64,000 nt of DNA from Pseudomonadota bacterium. Its GTDB lineage: Bacteria > Pseudomonadota > Gammaproteobacteria > Burkholderiales > REEB80. Below, piece by piece: positions 1 through 8,985 of this stretch. Positions within the stretch are counted from its first letter, which is position 1. The number at the start of each line of letters is the position of its first letter. A program made the position numbers and the translations under genes. The notes under the pieces were generated by a model. It was not told where the DNA came from, ran no database searches, and saw only the letters and a program-made list of their open reading frames with translations. The stretch spans positions 62,001 to 126,000 of the forward strand of contig JAGXAQ010000004.1 of assembly GCA_018971485.1 (NCBI GenBank), read 5' to 3'.

Positions 1-924
1 GAAACTGTGCAGAATATGTTGGTTTTCCGCTTTGCTAATACTCTGATTGAACCTATCTGGAACCGTAATTATATCGATCATGTGCAGATTACTGTTGCGG
101 AGGATATCGGGATTGGCAGTCGGGCTGATTACTATGATCAGGCTGGAGCCTTGCGGGATATGTTGCAGAACCATCTGATGCAGCTTTTAACTGTGGTTGC
201 TATGGAACCTCCCCCATCCTTGGATGCAGATGCTGTTCGTGATGAAAAGGTAAAGGTTCTGCGTTCAATACGCCCGGTTCCCCGTCGAGCAGTTCAGGCC
301 AGGGCTTTACGGGCTCAATATGCTGATGGAGTGATTGATGGGGAACAAGTGCCAGGTTATCAACATGAGCCTGGTGTAGAAAATAATTCTGTTACAGAAA
401 CTTTTGTAGCAGCCAAGTTTTATATTGATAACTGGAGATGGAAGGGTGTCCCGTTTTATATGCGCACGGGCAAGCGATTGGCTAAATCCATGACAATGAT
501 AGCTATTCGTTTTCATGATACACCGCAGCAGTTGTTTCGTGAAACTCCCCTGCAGGTCATTAGTCCAAACTGGATTTTGCTGTCGATTCATCCGGTCGAA
601 AGCATGCAGATGGAAATCCACGTGAAACAGCCCGGGCTTTCTATGGAAACACGGGTAACCAAGCTTGCTGCGTCTTATCGAATGGATAATGAGGCACCTT
701 TGGATGCATATGAGACATTGCTTTTAGATGTTATTGAGGGTGACAGAACCTTGTTTATCCGTTTTGATGAGGTTGAAATGGCCTGGCAGGTTGTAGATCC
801 TATCATGAAGCAGTGGTCGCAGGATCAAGCTTATATTCCGAGCTATGCTGCAGGGAGCTGGGGACCTGAAGAGGCAAACCGGTTGTTTGATGATGACGAT
901 CAGTTTTGGCGTAATGAGATTTAA
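1..924 (+). CDS. zwf: glucose-6-phosphate 1-dehydrogenase, C-terminal part (gene truncated by the window start)
   Basis: Frame is open from base 1 (ETVQNMLVFRFANTLIEPIWNRNYIDHVQIT...; FYMRTGKRL), typical of G6PDH; followed at once by pgl. Confidence 0.96.
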   Translation, partial: ETVQNMLVFRFANTLIEPIWNRNYIDHVQITVAEDIGIGSRADYYDQAGALRDMLQNHLMQLLTVVAMEPPPSLDADAVRDEKVKVLRSIRPVPRRAVQARALRAQYADGVIDGEQVPGYQHEPGVENNSVTETFVAAKFYIDNWRWKGVPFYMRTGKRLAKSMTMIAIRFHDTPQQLFRETPLQVISPNWILLSIHPVESMQMEIHVKQPGLSMETRVTKLAASYRMDNEAPLDAYETLLLDVIEGDRTLFIRFDEVEMAWQVVDPIMKQWSQDQAYIPSYAAGSWGPEEANRLFDDDDQFWRNEI

Positions 925-926
925 AA

Positions 927-1616
927 GTGCAGATTAAAAGAGTTCATATCTATGATAGCGTTGATGCAATGATGGAACGCTTAAGTCAGGCCGTGATACG
1001 TATCGCCCAGGAATCCATTTGTCGGCATGGACGGTTTGATATGGTGCTCAGTGGTGGGAATACCCCACAAAAGTTATATGCTTTATTGGCACGACAATCT
1101 GCGGACTGGTCAAAATGGCATATCTGGTTTGGCGATGAACGATGTTTAGCTCCTGAGGATTCGCAGCGGAATAGTTATATGGCAGCACAGATTTGGTTGC
1201 ACAGGGTTGCCATTCCTAAGGTTAATTTGCATGTAATTCCTGCTGAACTGGGTCGGGAGGGGGCAGAGGTTTATGCAAAGCTGTTGTCCGAAGTGCATGA
1301 ATTTGATTTAACTCTATTGGGTTTGGGTGAAGATGGTCATACAGCCAGTCTTTTTCCTGAAAATGCAGCTTTTTTAAAGGATTCCGATCTAACACAATTT
1401 GTTGCAAATTCCCCTAAGCCTCCTTCAGATCGTATTACAATGAGCGCTGGCCGCCTTTCCTTATCCCGCCAGGTTATTTTCCTGGTTTCTGGAAAAAGCA
1501 AGAAAAAAATATTGGCCTCTTGGCTTGCTGGTCAGAATATGCCAGCTGCACATATTGTTCCTCCGGAAGGAGTAGATATTGCTGTAAGCATGGACGCCTG
1601 GGGTATTGAAGCCTAA
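927..1616 (+). CDS. pgl: 6-phosphogluconolactonase
   Basis: LSGGNTPQKLYALLA, WFGDERCL and LGLGEDGHTASLFP motifs; directly after zwf. Confidence 0.95.
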   Translation: MQIKRVHIYDSVDAMMERLSQAVIRIAQESICRHGRFDMVLSGGNTPQKLYALLARQSADWSKWHIWFGDERCLAPEDSQRNSYMAAQIWLHRVAIPKVNLHVIPAELGREGAEVYAKLLSEVHEFDLTLLGLGEDGHTASLFPENAAFLKDSDLTQFVANSPKPPSDRITMSAGRLSLSRQVIFLVSGKSKKKILASWLAGQNMPAAHIVPPEGVDIAVSMDAWGIEA

Positions 1617-1664
1617 AATAAAGGTAAACCTTACGAAGTCACTGGTAGTTTATGAGGGGGGGAG

Positions 1665-2000
1665 ATGCACCGAGGTGTTCTGGCTGGCTTAATGGCCATG
1701 TTGGTTTTGAATGGCTGTACGACACTCACCCGAACGGAGCATATTTCGTCGCGTACTGAGTCTGGGATAATTATAGGGATTACACGAACGAGTCCGAACA
1801 GTAATGTAAGTTTTGGTTCTGTGGGCGGGATGCCTGGTTTTAGCTGGACGACTTCTTCCCCTACGGAAAACAGACAGGCTTACTTGGTGACAGTCAGGCT
1901 GGATAATGGTTCTAGCTTAACCCTTCCCATGAAAAATCTGGAGGGTTATCAAGTTGGTGATCGGGTTTTAATCGACGATGCAGGCATAAGGCATCGTTAG
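1665..2000 (+). CDS. small putative lipoprotein with a SlyB-like C-terminal segment
   Basis: Signal peptide with Cys (MHRGVLAGLMAMLVLNGC); C-terminal VRLDNGSSLTLPMKNLEGYQVGDRVLI resembles the SlyB/Pcp tail; no glycine-zipper segment seen. Confidence 0.6.
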   Translation: MHRGVLAGLMAMLVLNGCTTLTRTEHISSRTESGIIIGITRTSPNSNVSFGSVGGMPGFSWTTSSPTENRQAYLVTVRLDNGSSLTLPMKNLEGYQVGDRVLIDDAGIRHR

Positions 2001-3640
2001 TTTTTTCTGAATTTGAGGTAGCGTTCCATTAAGTGATTAGTTGAAGAATCATGGTTCCGGATATTTTTGTCGCGTAGATCAGACAGGATTTGACCCGCCA
2101 GTTTTTTGCCCAATTCTACTCCCCACTGATCAAAGGAATTAATATTCCAAATAGTGCCCTGGACAAATACTTTATGTTCATATAATGCAATCAGCTCTCC
2201 TAAGGTTTCAGGAGAGAGTTCTGGTAAGAATAAGGTGCTGGTTGGCCGGTTTCCTGGGAAAGAACGGTGCGGAGCCAATCGTTTTGCCTCTTGTAAATCT
2301 ACCCCTTCCTTTAACATCAAGGCTTCAGCTTCCTGAACTGATCTTCCGCGCATGAGCGCCTCAGTCTGGGCAATTCCGTTCGCTATCAGCATATCCTGAT
2401 GCATTTTGATTGAATAGGGGCTTTGGGCGATTAGGATGAAATCGGCTGAAATGAATGGTGTTCCTTGGTGAATAAGTTGATAGAAGGCGTGTTGGCCATT
2501 TGTTCCAACTTCTCCCCAAATGATAGGGCAGGTGGAATAGTTGACATAATGTCCAGACTGGTTAGTCCTTTTGCCATTGGATTCCATTTCGAGTTGCTGC
2601 AAGTAGGCTGGCAGCCTTGAGAGATGTTGTGAGTAAGGAAGAATGGCATGATTTTTGGCACCCACGAAATTCGTATTCCAGATGCCGATTAATGCAAGGG
2701 TTGCGGGTAGGTTTGATTCTAGCGGTGCTGTGCGGAAGTGTTCATCCATTACATGGGCGCCCTTTAGAAGGGAGCGAAAATTGGACATGCCTATGGTCAG
2801 GGCAATAGATAAACCGATGGCTGACCATAGTGAATATCGTCCGCCGACCCAATCCCAAAACTCAAACATGTTGTCTGTATCAATCCCAAATGCCGAGACA
2901 GCGTCAGCATTGGTGGATACGGCAACAAAATGTTTCCTGATATCTTCTTTATTTGCTGATTGAAGAAACCAGTCTCGTGCGCTATGAGCATTTGTCAACG
3001 TTTCTTGGGTGGTGAATGTCTTGGATGAAATAATGAAAAGAGTAGTGCCTGGATTCAGTGTATTTAGTGTATCAAGTAACTGGCAAGCGTCTACATTTGA
3101 AACAAAATGTGGCCGTATACCGGTAGAATGATAGGCCTTGAGGGCTTCAACAACCATAACGGGGCCAAGATCCGAACCGCCGATACCAATATTAACAATA
3201 TCGGTTATTTTGTCTCCCTGAAAACCCTTCCATTGTCCTTTTTCAATCAAATCAACAAATTTTTCGATTTTATTCAGGATATGGTGGACATCCTGGATAA
3301 TGTTGTGCTTACCCAAGCGTAGACTGTCATGAAGCGGAGCTCTAAGGGCGACATGAAGGGCAGGCCTGTTTTCAGTGAAATTGATTTTTTCCCCGGAAAA
3401 CATGGCAAAGATGTGCTCTGGAACATGACATGCTCTGGCAAGCCGGAATAAGTTTGCCATGATATCTTTGTTGACATGATTTTTGGAATAATCCAAAAAT
3501 ATGTTGCCAGCTTCAAGACTAAAAGATTTTGCCCGATCCGGATCATTGTCAAACATGCTGGACAAGGTTGTGTTACAAGCTGTTTTTTGATGAGACGCAA
3601 GTTGTTCCCATTCGGGTAGCTGGGTGAGGTTGTTCATCAT
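1997..3640 (-). CDS. pgi: glucose-6-phosphate isomerase
   Basis: NIGIGGSDLGPVMV, FWDWVGGRYSLWSAIGL and VELGK signatures; ORF track extends to 3655, but AAAGGAG lies just before ATGATG at 3640/3637, so the start there is more likely. Confidence 0.96.
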   Translation of the reverse strand: MMNNLTQLPEWEQLASHQKTACNTTLSSMFDNDPDRAKSFSLEAGNIFLDYSKNHVNKDIMANLFRLARACHVPEHIFAMFSGEKINFTENRPALHVALRAPLHDSLRLGKHNIIQDVHHILNKIEKFVDLIEKGQWKGFQGDKITDIVNIGIGGSDLGPVMVVEALKAYHSTGIRPHFVSNVDACQLLDTLNTLNPGTTLFIISSKTFTTQETLTNAHSARDWFLQSANKEDIRKHFVAVSTNADAVSAFGIDTDNMFEFWDWVGGRYSLWSAIGLSIALTIGMSNFRSLLKGAHVMDEHFRTAPLESNLPATLALIGIWNTNFVGAKNHAILPYSQHLSRLPAYLQQLEMESNGKRTNQSGHYVNYSTCPIIWGEVGTNGQHAFYQLIHQGTPFISADFILIAQSPYSIKMHQDMLIANGIAQTEALMRGRSVQEAEALMLKEGVDLQEAKRLAPHRSFPGNRPTSTLFLPELSPETLGELIALYEHKVFVQGTIWNINSFDQWGVELGKKLAGQILSDLRDKNIRNHDSSTNHLMERYLKFRKN

Positions 3641-5802
3641 TTCTCCTTTTGGCATGTAGGCTTCAGGATTAATCCCCCTAAAGGGGGAAGTGTGAGTCGG
3701 ATGGAAGCCGTAAATCCCATACTGATTTCACTTGGTGCAGAAATGATATCAGGAGGGCCTACGTTAGTTCCTCCGTAATAACGCGAGTCGCTGTTGAAGA
3801 TGATTTCCCAGGTTCCTGGGTGATTTGTTCCTAGCATATAATCGTACCGGATGACAGGTGTAAAATTCAGAACAATGAGCAAACTGTTGCCTTGATTATC
3901 ATGACGTAACCAGCTTATAACAGATTGATCAGTATCATGGCAGTTGACCCAAGTAAAACCTGACTGTTCAAAATCATAGTAGTAAAGAGAGCTTTCTTTA
4001 ATGTAGAGATGATTTAAATCGCAAATCAGCTGTTTTATGCTGCTATGTGGAGGATAACTTGAACTATCCCAGTCTAGCGATCCTGTAGCACGCCACTCTT
4101 CCCATTGAGCAAATTCGTTCCCCATAAAATTAAGTTTTTTTCCTGGGAAAGTCATCATGAAGGTGAAAAGCAGGCGTAAATTGGCAAAGCGTTGCCAGTC
4201 ATCTCCTGGCATTTTCTGGATAAGTGATCCTTTTCCATGGACGACTTCATCGTGGGATAAAGGAAGGACAAAGTTTTCCGAGTAGGCGTAAAGCTGGCTA
4301 AAAGTTAGTTTGTCATGATTATAGCGACGGAAAATTGGATCTTCGTGGATGTATGACAGGGTGTCATTCATCCACCCCATGTTCCATTTCATGGAAAATC
4401 CAAGCCCTCCCGTATAGACAGGTCGGGATACTCCAGGCCAAGCTGTTGATTCTTCAGCAATCGTTAGGGCTCCTGGAAAATCTGCATGAATTAATGTGTT
4501 GAATTCGCGTAGAAAATCGATGGCTTCCAGGTTTTCACGCCCCCCATAACGGTTAGGGATCCATTGCCCTTCTTGCCGTGAGTAATCAAGATAAAGCATT
4601 GAGGCAACTGCATCTACTCGTAGGCCGTCAAAATGAAATTCTTTTAGCCAGTACCGTGCACTGCTCAATAAAAAACTTCGGACTTCATTTCGGCCGTAAT
4701 TGAAGATAAGCGTCCCCCAGTCGGGATGGTATCCCAATCGTGGATCAGCATGCTCATATAGAGCAGTTCCATCAAAATGAGCCAAAGCAAAATTATCTGA
4801 TGGAAAATGAGCCGGGACCCAATCAAGTAATACGCCAATTTCAGCTTGATGGCAGGCATTGATAAATTGCTTGAGATCATCTGCAGTCCCAAACCGGGAT
4901 GTTGCTGCAAAATACCCTGTACTTTGATAGCCCCATGATTCATCAAGAGGATGTTCCATGATAGGCATTAGTTCGATATGGGTATAGCCCATTTCTTTCA
5001 GGTAGGGTAGCAAGGCTTGTTGAAGCTCTGCCCAGTTTAGATAATGTCCGTTTTTTCGCTGCCAGGAACCCGCATGGACTTCATAGATATTCATGGGGGC
5101 ATGAAGCCAGTCCTGTTGAGCACGTTTTGTCATCCAGGCATCATCATTGAAGGTAAACTTAGATGGGCCAACAATTCGGCTTGCTGTCCCAGGGCGGGCC
5201 TCAAATGCTTTTGCATAAGGATCGCTTTTGATGTGCCGATGGCCGTTTTGGTCAATAATGGCATATTTGTAGAGACCGCCATGGATATGGGGCAGAAACA
5301 GGCTCCATATCCCGCTGTTCCCTAAATTTTTTAATGGGAGGCTGGTTTGATGCCAGTGATTGACGTCCCCCATTAGGCATACTCCTTTTGCATTGGGGGC
5401 CCATACTGCAAATTGGGTTCCTTTTATTTCAAGCCATTCCTGTTCATTGGCCCCAAGTATTGACCAGCCCTCGGTTTGCTTTCCTTCATTAAACAGGTAA
5501 AGGTCGTTAGGCTCAATTACAGGATTAAACTGATAAGGATCAAGATAGGGCTCATTATCCCGATAGAGTTGGTAGGGTAATCCGGGGCGTTTTTTCAGCA
5601 CAATCTCAAAAATTCCAGGTTCAGGTGTTTTTGAAAATTTTTGAGCATTGAACCTGATTTCTTGTGCTGCTGGTGCATATACCACTATTTTCCATGAGTC
5701 TTCTTGTGGATGGAGCCCAAGAATATGAAAGGGGTTGGCATGCTGGCCATGAACAAGTTCTAGAAATTCCGGGTTGACTTTGCTGCCAAGGTCGTGTTTC
5801 AT
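3637..5802 (-). CDS. glgB: 1,4-alpha-glucan branching enzyme (GH13)
   Basis: HVGSW-like EVHAGSWQR, DWVPAHFPSD, GLRVDAVASMLY, LPLSHDEVVHGKGSL. Confidence 0.97.
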   Translation of the reverse strand: MKHDLGSKVNPEFLELVHGQHANPFHILGLHPQEDSWKIVVYAPAAQEIRFNAQKFSKTPEPGIFEIVLKKRPGLPYQLYRDNEPYLDPYQFNPVIEPNDLYLFNEGKQTEGWSILGANEQEWLEIKGTQFAVWAPNAKGVCLMGDVNHWHQTSLPLKNLGNSGIWSLFLPHIHGGLYKYAIIDQNGHRHIKSDPYAKAFEARPGTASRIVGPSKFTFNDDAWMTKRAQQDWLHAPMNIYEVHAGSWQRKNGHYLNWAELQQALLPYLKEMGYTHIELMPIMEHPLDESWGYQSTGYFAATSRFGTADDLKQFINACHQAEIGVLLDWVPAHFPSDNFALAHFDGTALYEHADPRLGYHPDWGTLIFNYGRNEVRSFLLSSARYWLKEFHFDGLRVDAVASMLYLDYSRQEGQWIPNRYGGRENLEAIDFLREFNTLIHADFPGALTIAEESTAWPGVSRPVYTGGLGFSMKWNMGWMNDTLSYIHEDPIFRRYNHDKLTFSQLYAYSENFVLPLSHDEVVHGKGSLIQKMPGDDWQRFANLRLLFTFMMTFPGKKLNFMGNEFAQWEEWRATGSLDWDSSSYPPHSSIKQLICDLNHLYIKESSLYYYDFEQSGFTWVNCHDTDQSVISWLRHDNQGNSLLIVLNFTPVIRYDYMLGTNHPGTWEIIFNSDSRYYGGTNVGPPDIISAPSEISMGFTASIRLTLPPLGGLILKPTCQKEK

Positions 5803-5886
5803 GAATTTACCTGTGGGATGATGACTTATTTAAACACAACATCCGGCTAAAATCGAATATCCTGCCTGTTTTTAATCCTTGATGAC

Positions 5887-7179
5887 ATGGAAGGGGAAGC
5901 TGCAGTGCGAACATCTTCGCCTCGTTTTATCAGTTTGTTGACAAAAGGGACGCTGGCCTTGATTCTGGCTGGTGGAAGAGGTACTCGTCTTAAGGGACTG
6001 ACTGATTGGCGGGCAAAACCTGCGGTTCCATTTGGGGGTAAGTTGCGTATTATTGATTTCCCCCTTTCCAATTGTCTTAATTCTGGCATAAGGCGGGTCA
6101 GTGTGTTGACTCAGTACAAGGCTCACAGCCTGATACAGCATTTACAGCGTGGATGGGGCTTCATGCGTGGGGAATTTAATGAATTTGTTGATATTTTGCC
6201 AGCACAGCAACGTGTTGAAGAATCCTGGTATCAAGGCACAGCTGATGCAGTTTACCAAAATCTTGATATTATCCGTCATGTAGAGCCGGAATTGGTGCTA
6301 ATTCTGGCAGGAGACCATATTTACAAGATGGATTATGGCGAGATGCTGGCTGAACATGTGGCAAGTGGGGCGGATATGTCTATTGCCTGTCTTGATGTTC
6401 CGATTGAGGAAGCCAAAGCGTTTGGTGTGATGCAGGTTGATGCCAGCCATAGAATCATCGGGTTTGAGGAAAAGCCGGAAAACCCTGCACCGATTCCAGG
6501 AAAACCTGGCCATGTGCTTGCAAGCATGGGTATTTATGTGTTTAATCCTGTCTTTCTGTATGAACAACTTCTTCGGGATGCCGATGATTCGCATTCCAGT
6601 CATGATTTCGGCAGAGATATTATCCCGCATGTTATCCGCCATTATCGCGTTTGCGCCCATCGTTTTGCTGATAGCCATGTGGGTTCGCCTGGCTCTAAGC
6701 CCTATTGGCGTGATGTAGGTACTGTTGATGCTTATTGGGAAGCTAACATCGATCTGACACGCGTGGAACCCGATCTCAATTTGTATGATGAGAACTGGCC
6801 TATTTGGACTTATCAATCCCAATTGCCGCCAGCCAAATTTGTATTTAATGATGATGGAAGGCGGGGTATGGCGGTTGATTCTATTGTTTCAGGCGGTTGT
6901 ATTGTTTCAGGTGCAAATGTTTGCCGAACGATTATGTTTACAAATGTCCATGTTCATAGTTATGCCGAGGTTGTGGATTCAGTCATTCTTCCTGAAGTAA
7001 GTATTGGTCGTCATGTGAGGCTTAGGAAGGTGATAGTCGACAAGGGATGTGTTTTGCCGGAGGGACTGGAAATCGGGTTTCATCCGGAAGAAGATGCCAA
7101 GCATTATTATGTCACTGATTCTGGCATTACGCTTGTTACCCCTCAAATGCTTGGCCAGGATACCCATTTTTTTCGGTAG
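5887..7179 (+). CDS. glgC: glucose-1-phosphate adenylyltransferase
   Basis: [41 protein letters not shown]; divergent from glgB; a GTG start at about 5905 is also possible. Confidence 0.97.
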   Translation: MEGEAAVRTSSPRFISLLTKGTLALILAGGRGTRLKGLTDWRAKPAVPFGGKLRIIDFPLSNCLNSGIRRVSVLTQYKAHSLIQHLQRGWGFMRGEFNEFVDILPAQQRVEESWYQGTADAVYQNLDIIRHVEPELVLILAGDHIYKMDYGEMLAEHVASGADMSIACLDVPIEEAKAFGVMQVDASHRIIGFEEKPENPAPIPGKPGHVLASMGIYVFNPVFLYEQLLRDADDSHSSHDFGRDIIPHVIRHYRVCAHRFADSHVGSPGSKPYWRDVGTVDAYWEANIDLTRVEPDLNLYDENWPIWTYQSQLPPAKFVFNDDGRRGMAVDSIVSGGCIVSGANVCRTIMFTNVHVHSYAEVVDSVILPEVSIGRHVRLRKVIVDKGCVLPEGLEIGFHPEEDAKHYYVTDSGITLVTPQMLGQDTHFFR

Positions 7180-7302
7180 CTCAAATATTAAGGCGGAAGA
7201 AATTAGGAACAAACCCATAAACTATTTTGACTATAAGTTTATAAGTAAAAATGTTATGGCTTGTCGTAACCCTGATCAACGGAGATCAATAATAAATCTG
7301 AT

Positions 7303-8976
7303 ATGGCAACATCCAACCTAAAATTTATTCTTTGCTGGCATATGCATCAACCGGATTACCGAAATTATCAGGATGATAGTTATATGCTTCCGTGGACCTA
7401 TCTTCATGCCATTAAGGATTATGCCGATATGGCATGGCATCTGGAGCAGCACCCGGGTTTACGTTGTGTGGTTAATTTTGCGCCGGTCTTACTGGATCAA
7501 CTGGAAGATTATGTTCTACAGGTTGATACAGGATCCATCCGGGATCCCCTTTTGAGCCTGCTTGCAGAACCTGATGAAGCATTGGTAAGTTCTGAATCAG
7601 CACAGCGTGTCCTGCAATTTTGCTTCCGTAATAACCATGCCCATATGTTAGAGCCCTTTTCAGCCTACCGTCGCTTATATGATATCTTTCGGATGGTTGA
7701 ATCGGATCCTGATGCATTGGCTTATCTGGGGCCATGTTTTTATGCAGATCTCATTACCTGGTATCACCTGTCATGGACAGGGGAAAGCCTGAGGCGAACA
7801 ATCCCCTTGATTGCCAGGCTGATGGGAAAAGGGGCGGGATTTACCTTTACGGACAGAAATAATTTATTGGAGTGTATTAAAGACGTTCTTCGCGGGTTAA
7901 TTGGGCGCTATCGAAAACTGGCCCAAAATGGGCAAATAGAACTTTCCGCAAATCCACAGCAACATCCGATTCTGCCTTTGTTGATAGATTTTAAGGCGGC
8001 TCATGAAAATGCACCAGATATGCTGTTGCCCCAGTCTGAAGGCTATCCTGGCGGCTCTGATCGGGCTGAATGGCACGTTAGTGAGGCACTAGAGCAACAT
8101 GCAAGGCGATTTGGTGAAAAACCAAAAGGGTTATGGCCTGCTGAAGGGGCTGTATCCATGGATACGCTGCATTTTTTTGAAAAAAAAGGGATAGTGTGGA
8201 CAGCCAGTAGTGAAGCTGTTCTTGCAGCGAGCATTATTAAGGCAGGAGGTGCTGTTGATCATAAAGAGGCCTGGCTTTACAAACCCTATCGGTTTTCTAC
8301 CCCTGAAAAAAAGATTGCATGCTTTTTCCGTGATGAAAGGCTATCAGATCTAATTGGTTTTGAATATGCCCAATGGCTCGCACGTGATGCAGTTCATCAT
8401 TTTGTACATGAGTTGGAGCAGATTGCAGATAGGGTTGATGATGGTGCTGTTGTTAGCGTTATTCTGGATGGAGAGAATGCCTGGGAGTCCTATCCTTATA
8501 ACGGGTATTATTTTCTGGAACAGCTCTATGACGCGTTAGAGTCCCATGAGCGGATTTCGCTTTCTGTTTTTTCGGAATGCCTCGAAGGAGCTGCTGAGCT
8601 TGATCATCTGGTTGCAGGAAGTTGGGTATATGGAACCTTTTCAACCTGGATGGGATCAAAAGAAAAGAATTTGGCGTGGGATATCCTGTGTGAAGCCAAG
8701 GCAACTGTGGACGAGGTCCTGGCTTTAGAGCATCTTGGAGCAGAACAACTGCAGGCTTTAAAACGCCAGTTGGCTAATTGTGAGGGTTCGGACTGGTTTT
8801 GGTGGTTTGGCGATTATAATGACCACGAAAGTGTTAGGCTTTTTGAGAAGGTGTTTAGAGAGAATTTGAGCCGTCTTTATGGGTTGATGGGGCGATTCCC
8901 GCCTGCTACTTTGAATGAACCCCTAAGTTCAGGGGGCCAGTCTGACAATCTGGGAACAATGCGTCGTGTAACTTGA
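7303..8976 (+). CDS. GH57 family glycoside hydrolase (alpha-amylase/amylopullulanase type)
   Basis: N-terminal WHMHQPDYR, GLWPAEGAVS and VILDGENAWE match GH57 conserved regions. Confidence 0.92.
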   Translation: MATSNLKFILCWHMHQPDYRNYQDDSYMLPWTYLHAIKDYADMAWHLEQHPGLRCVVNFAPVLLDQLEDYVLQVDTGSIRDPLLSLLAEPDEALVSSESAQRVLQFCFRNNHAHMLEPFSAYRRLYDIFRMVESDPDALAYLGPCFYADLITWYHLSWTGESLRRTIPLIARLMGKGAGFTFTDRNNLLECIKDVLRGLIGRYRKLAQNGQIELSANPQQHPILPLLIDFKAAHENAPDMLLPQSEGYPGGSDRAEWHVSEALEQHARRFGEKPKGLWPAEGAVSMDTLHFFEKKGIVWTASSEAVLAASIIKAGGAVDHKEAWLYKPYRFSTPEKKIACFFRDERLSDLIGFEYAQWLARDAVHHFVHELEQIADRVDDGAVVSVILDGENAWESYPYNGYYFLEQLYDALESHERISLSVFSECLEGAAELDHLVAGSWVYGTFSTWMGSKEKNLAWDILCEAKATVDEVLALEHLGAEQLQALKRQLANCEGSDWFWWFGDYNDHESVRLFEKVFRENLSRLYGLMGRFPPATLNEPLSSGGQSDNLGTMRRVT

Positions 8977-8985
8977 GGAGTTGCT

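Noticed and set aside
6298-6822. 174-aa minus-strand ORF inside glgC
   Set aside because: Fully antisense to a well-supported glgC; composition typical of shadow ORFs.
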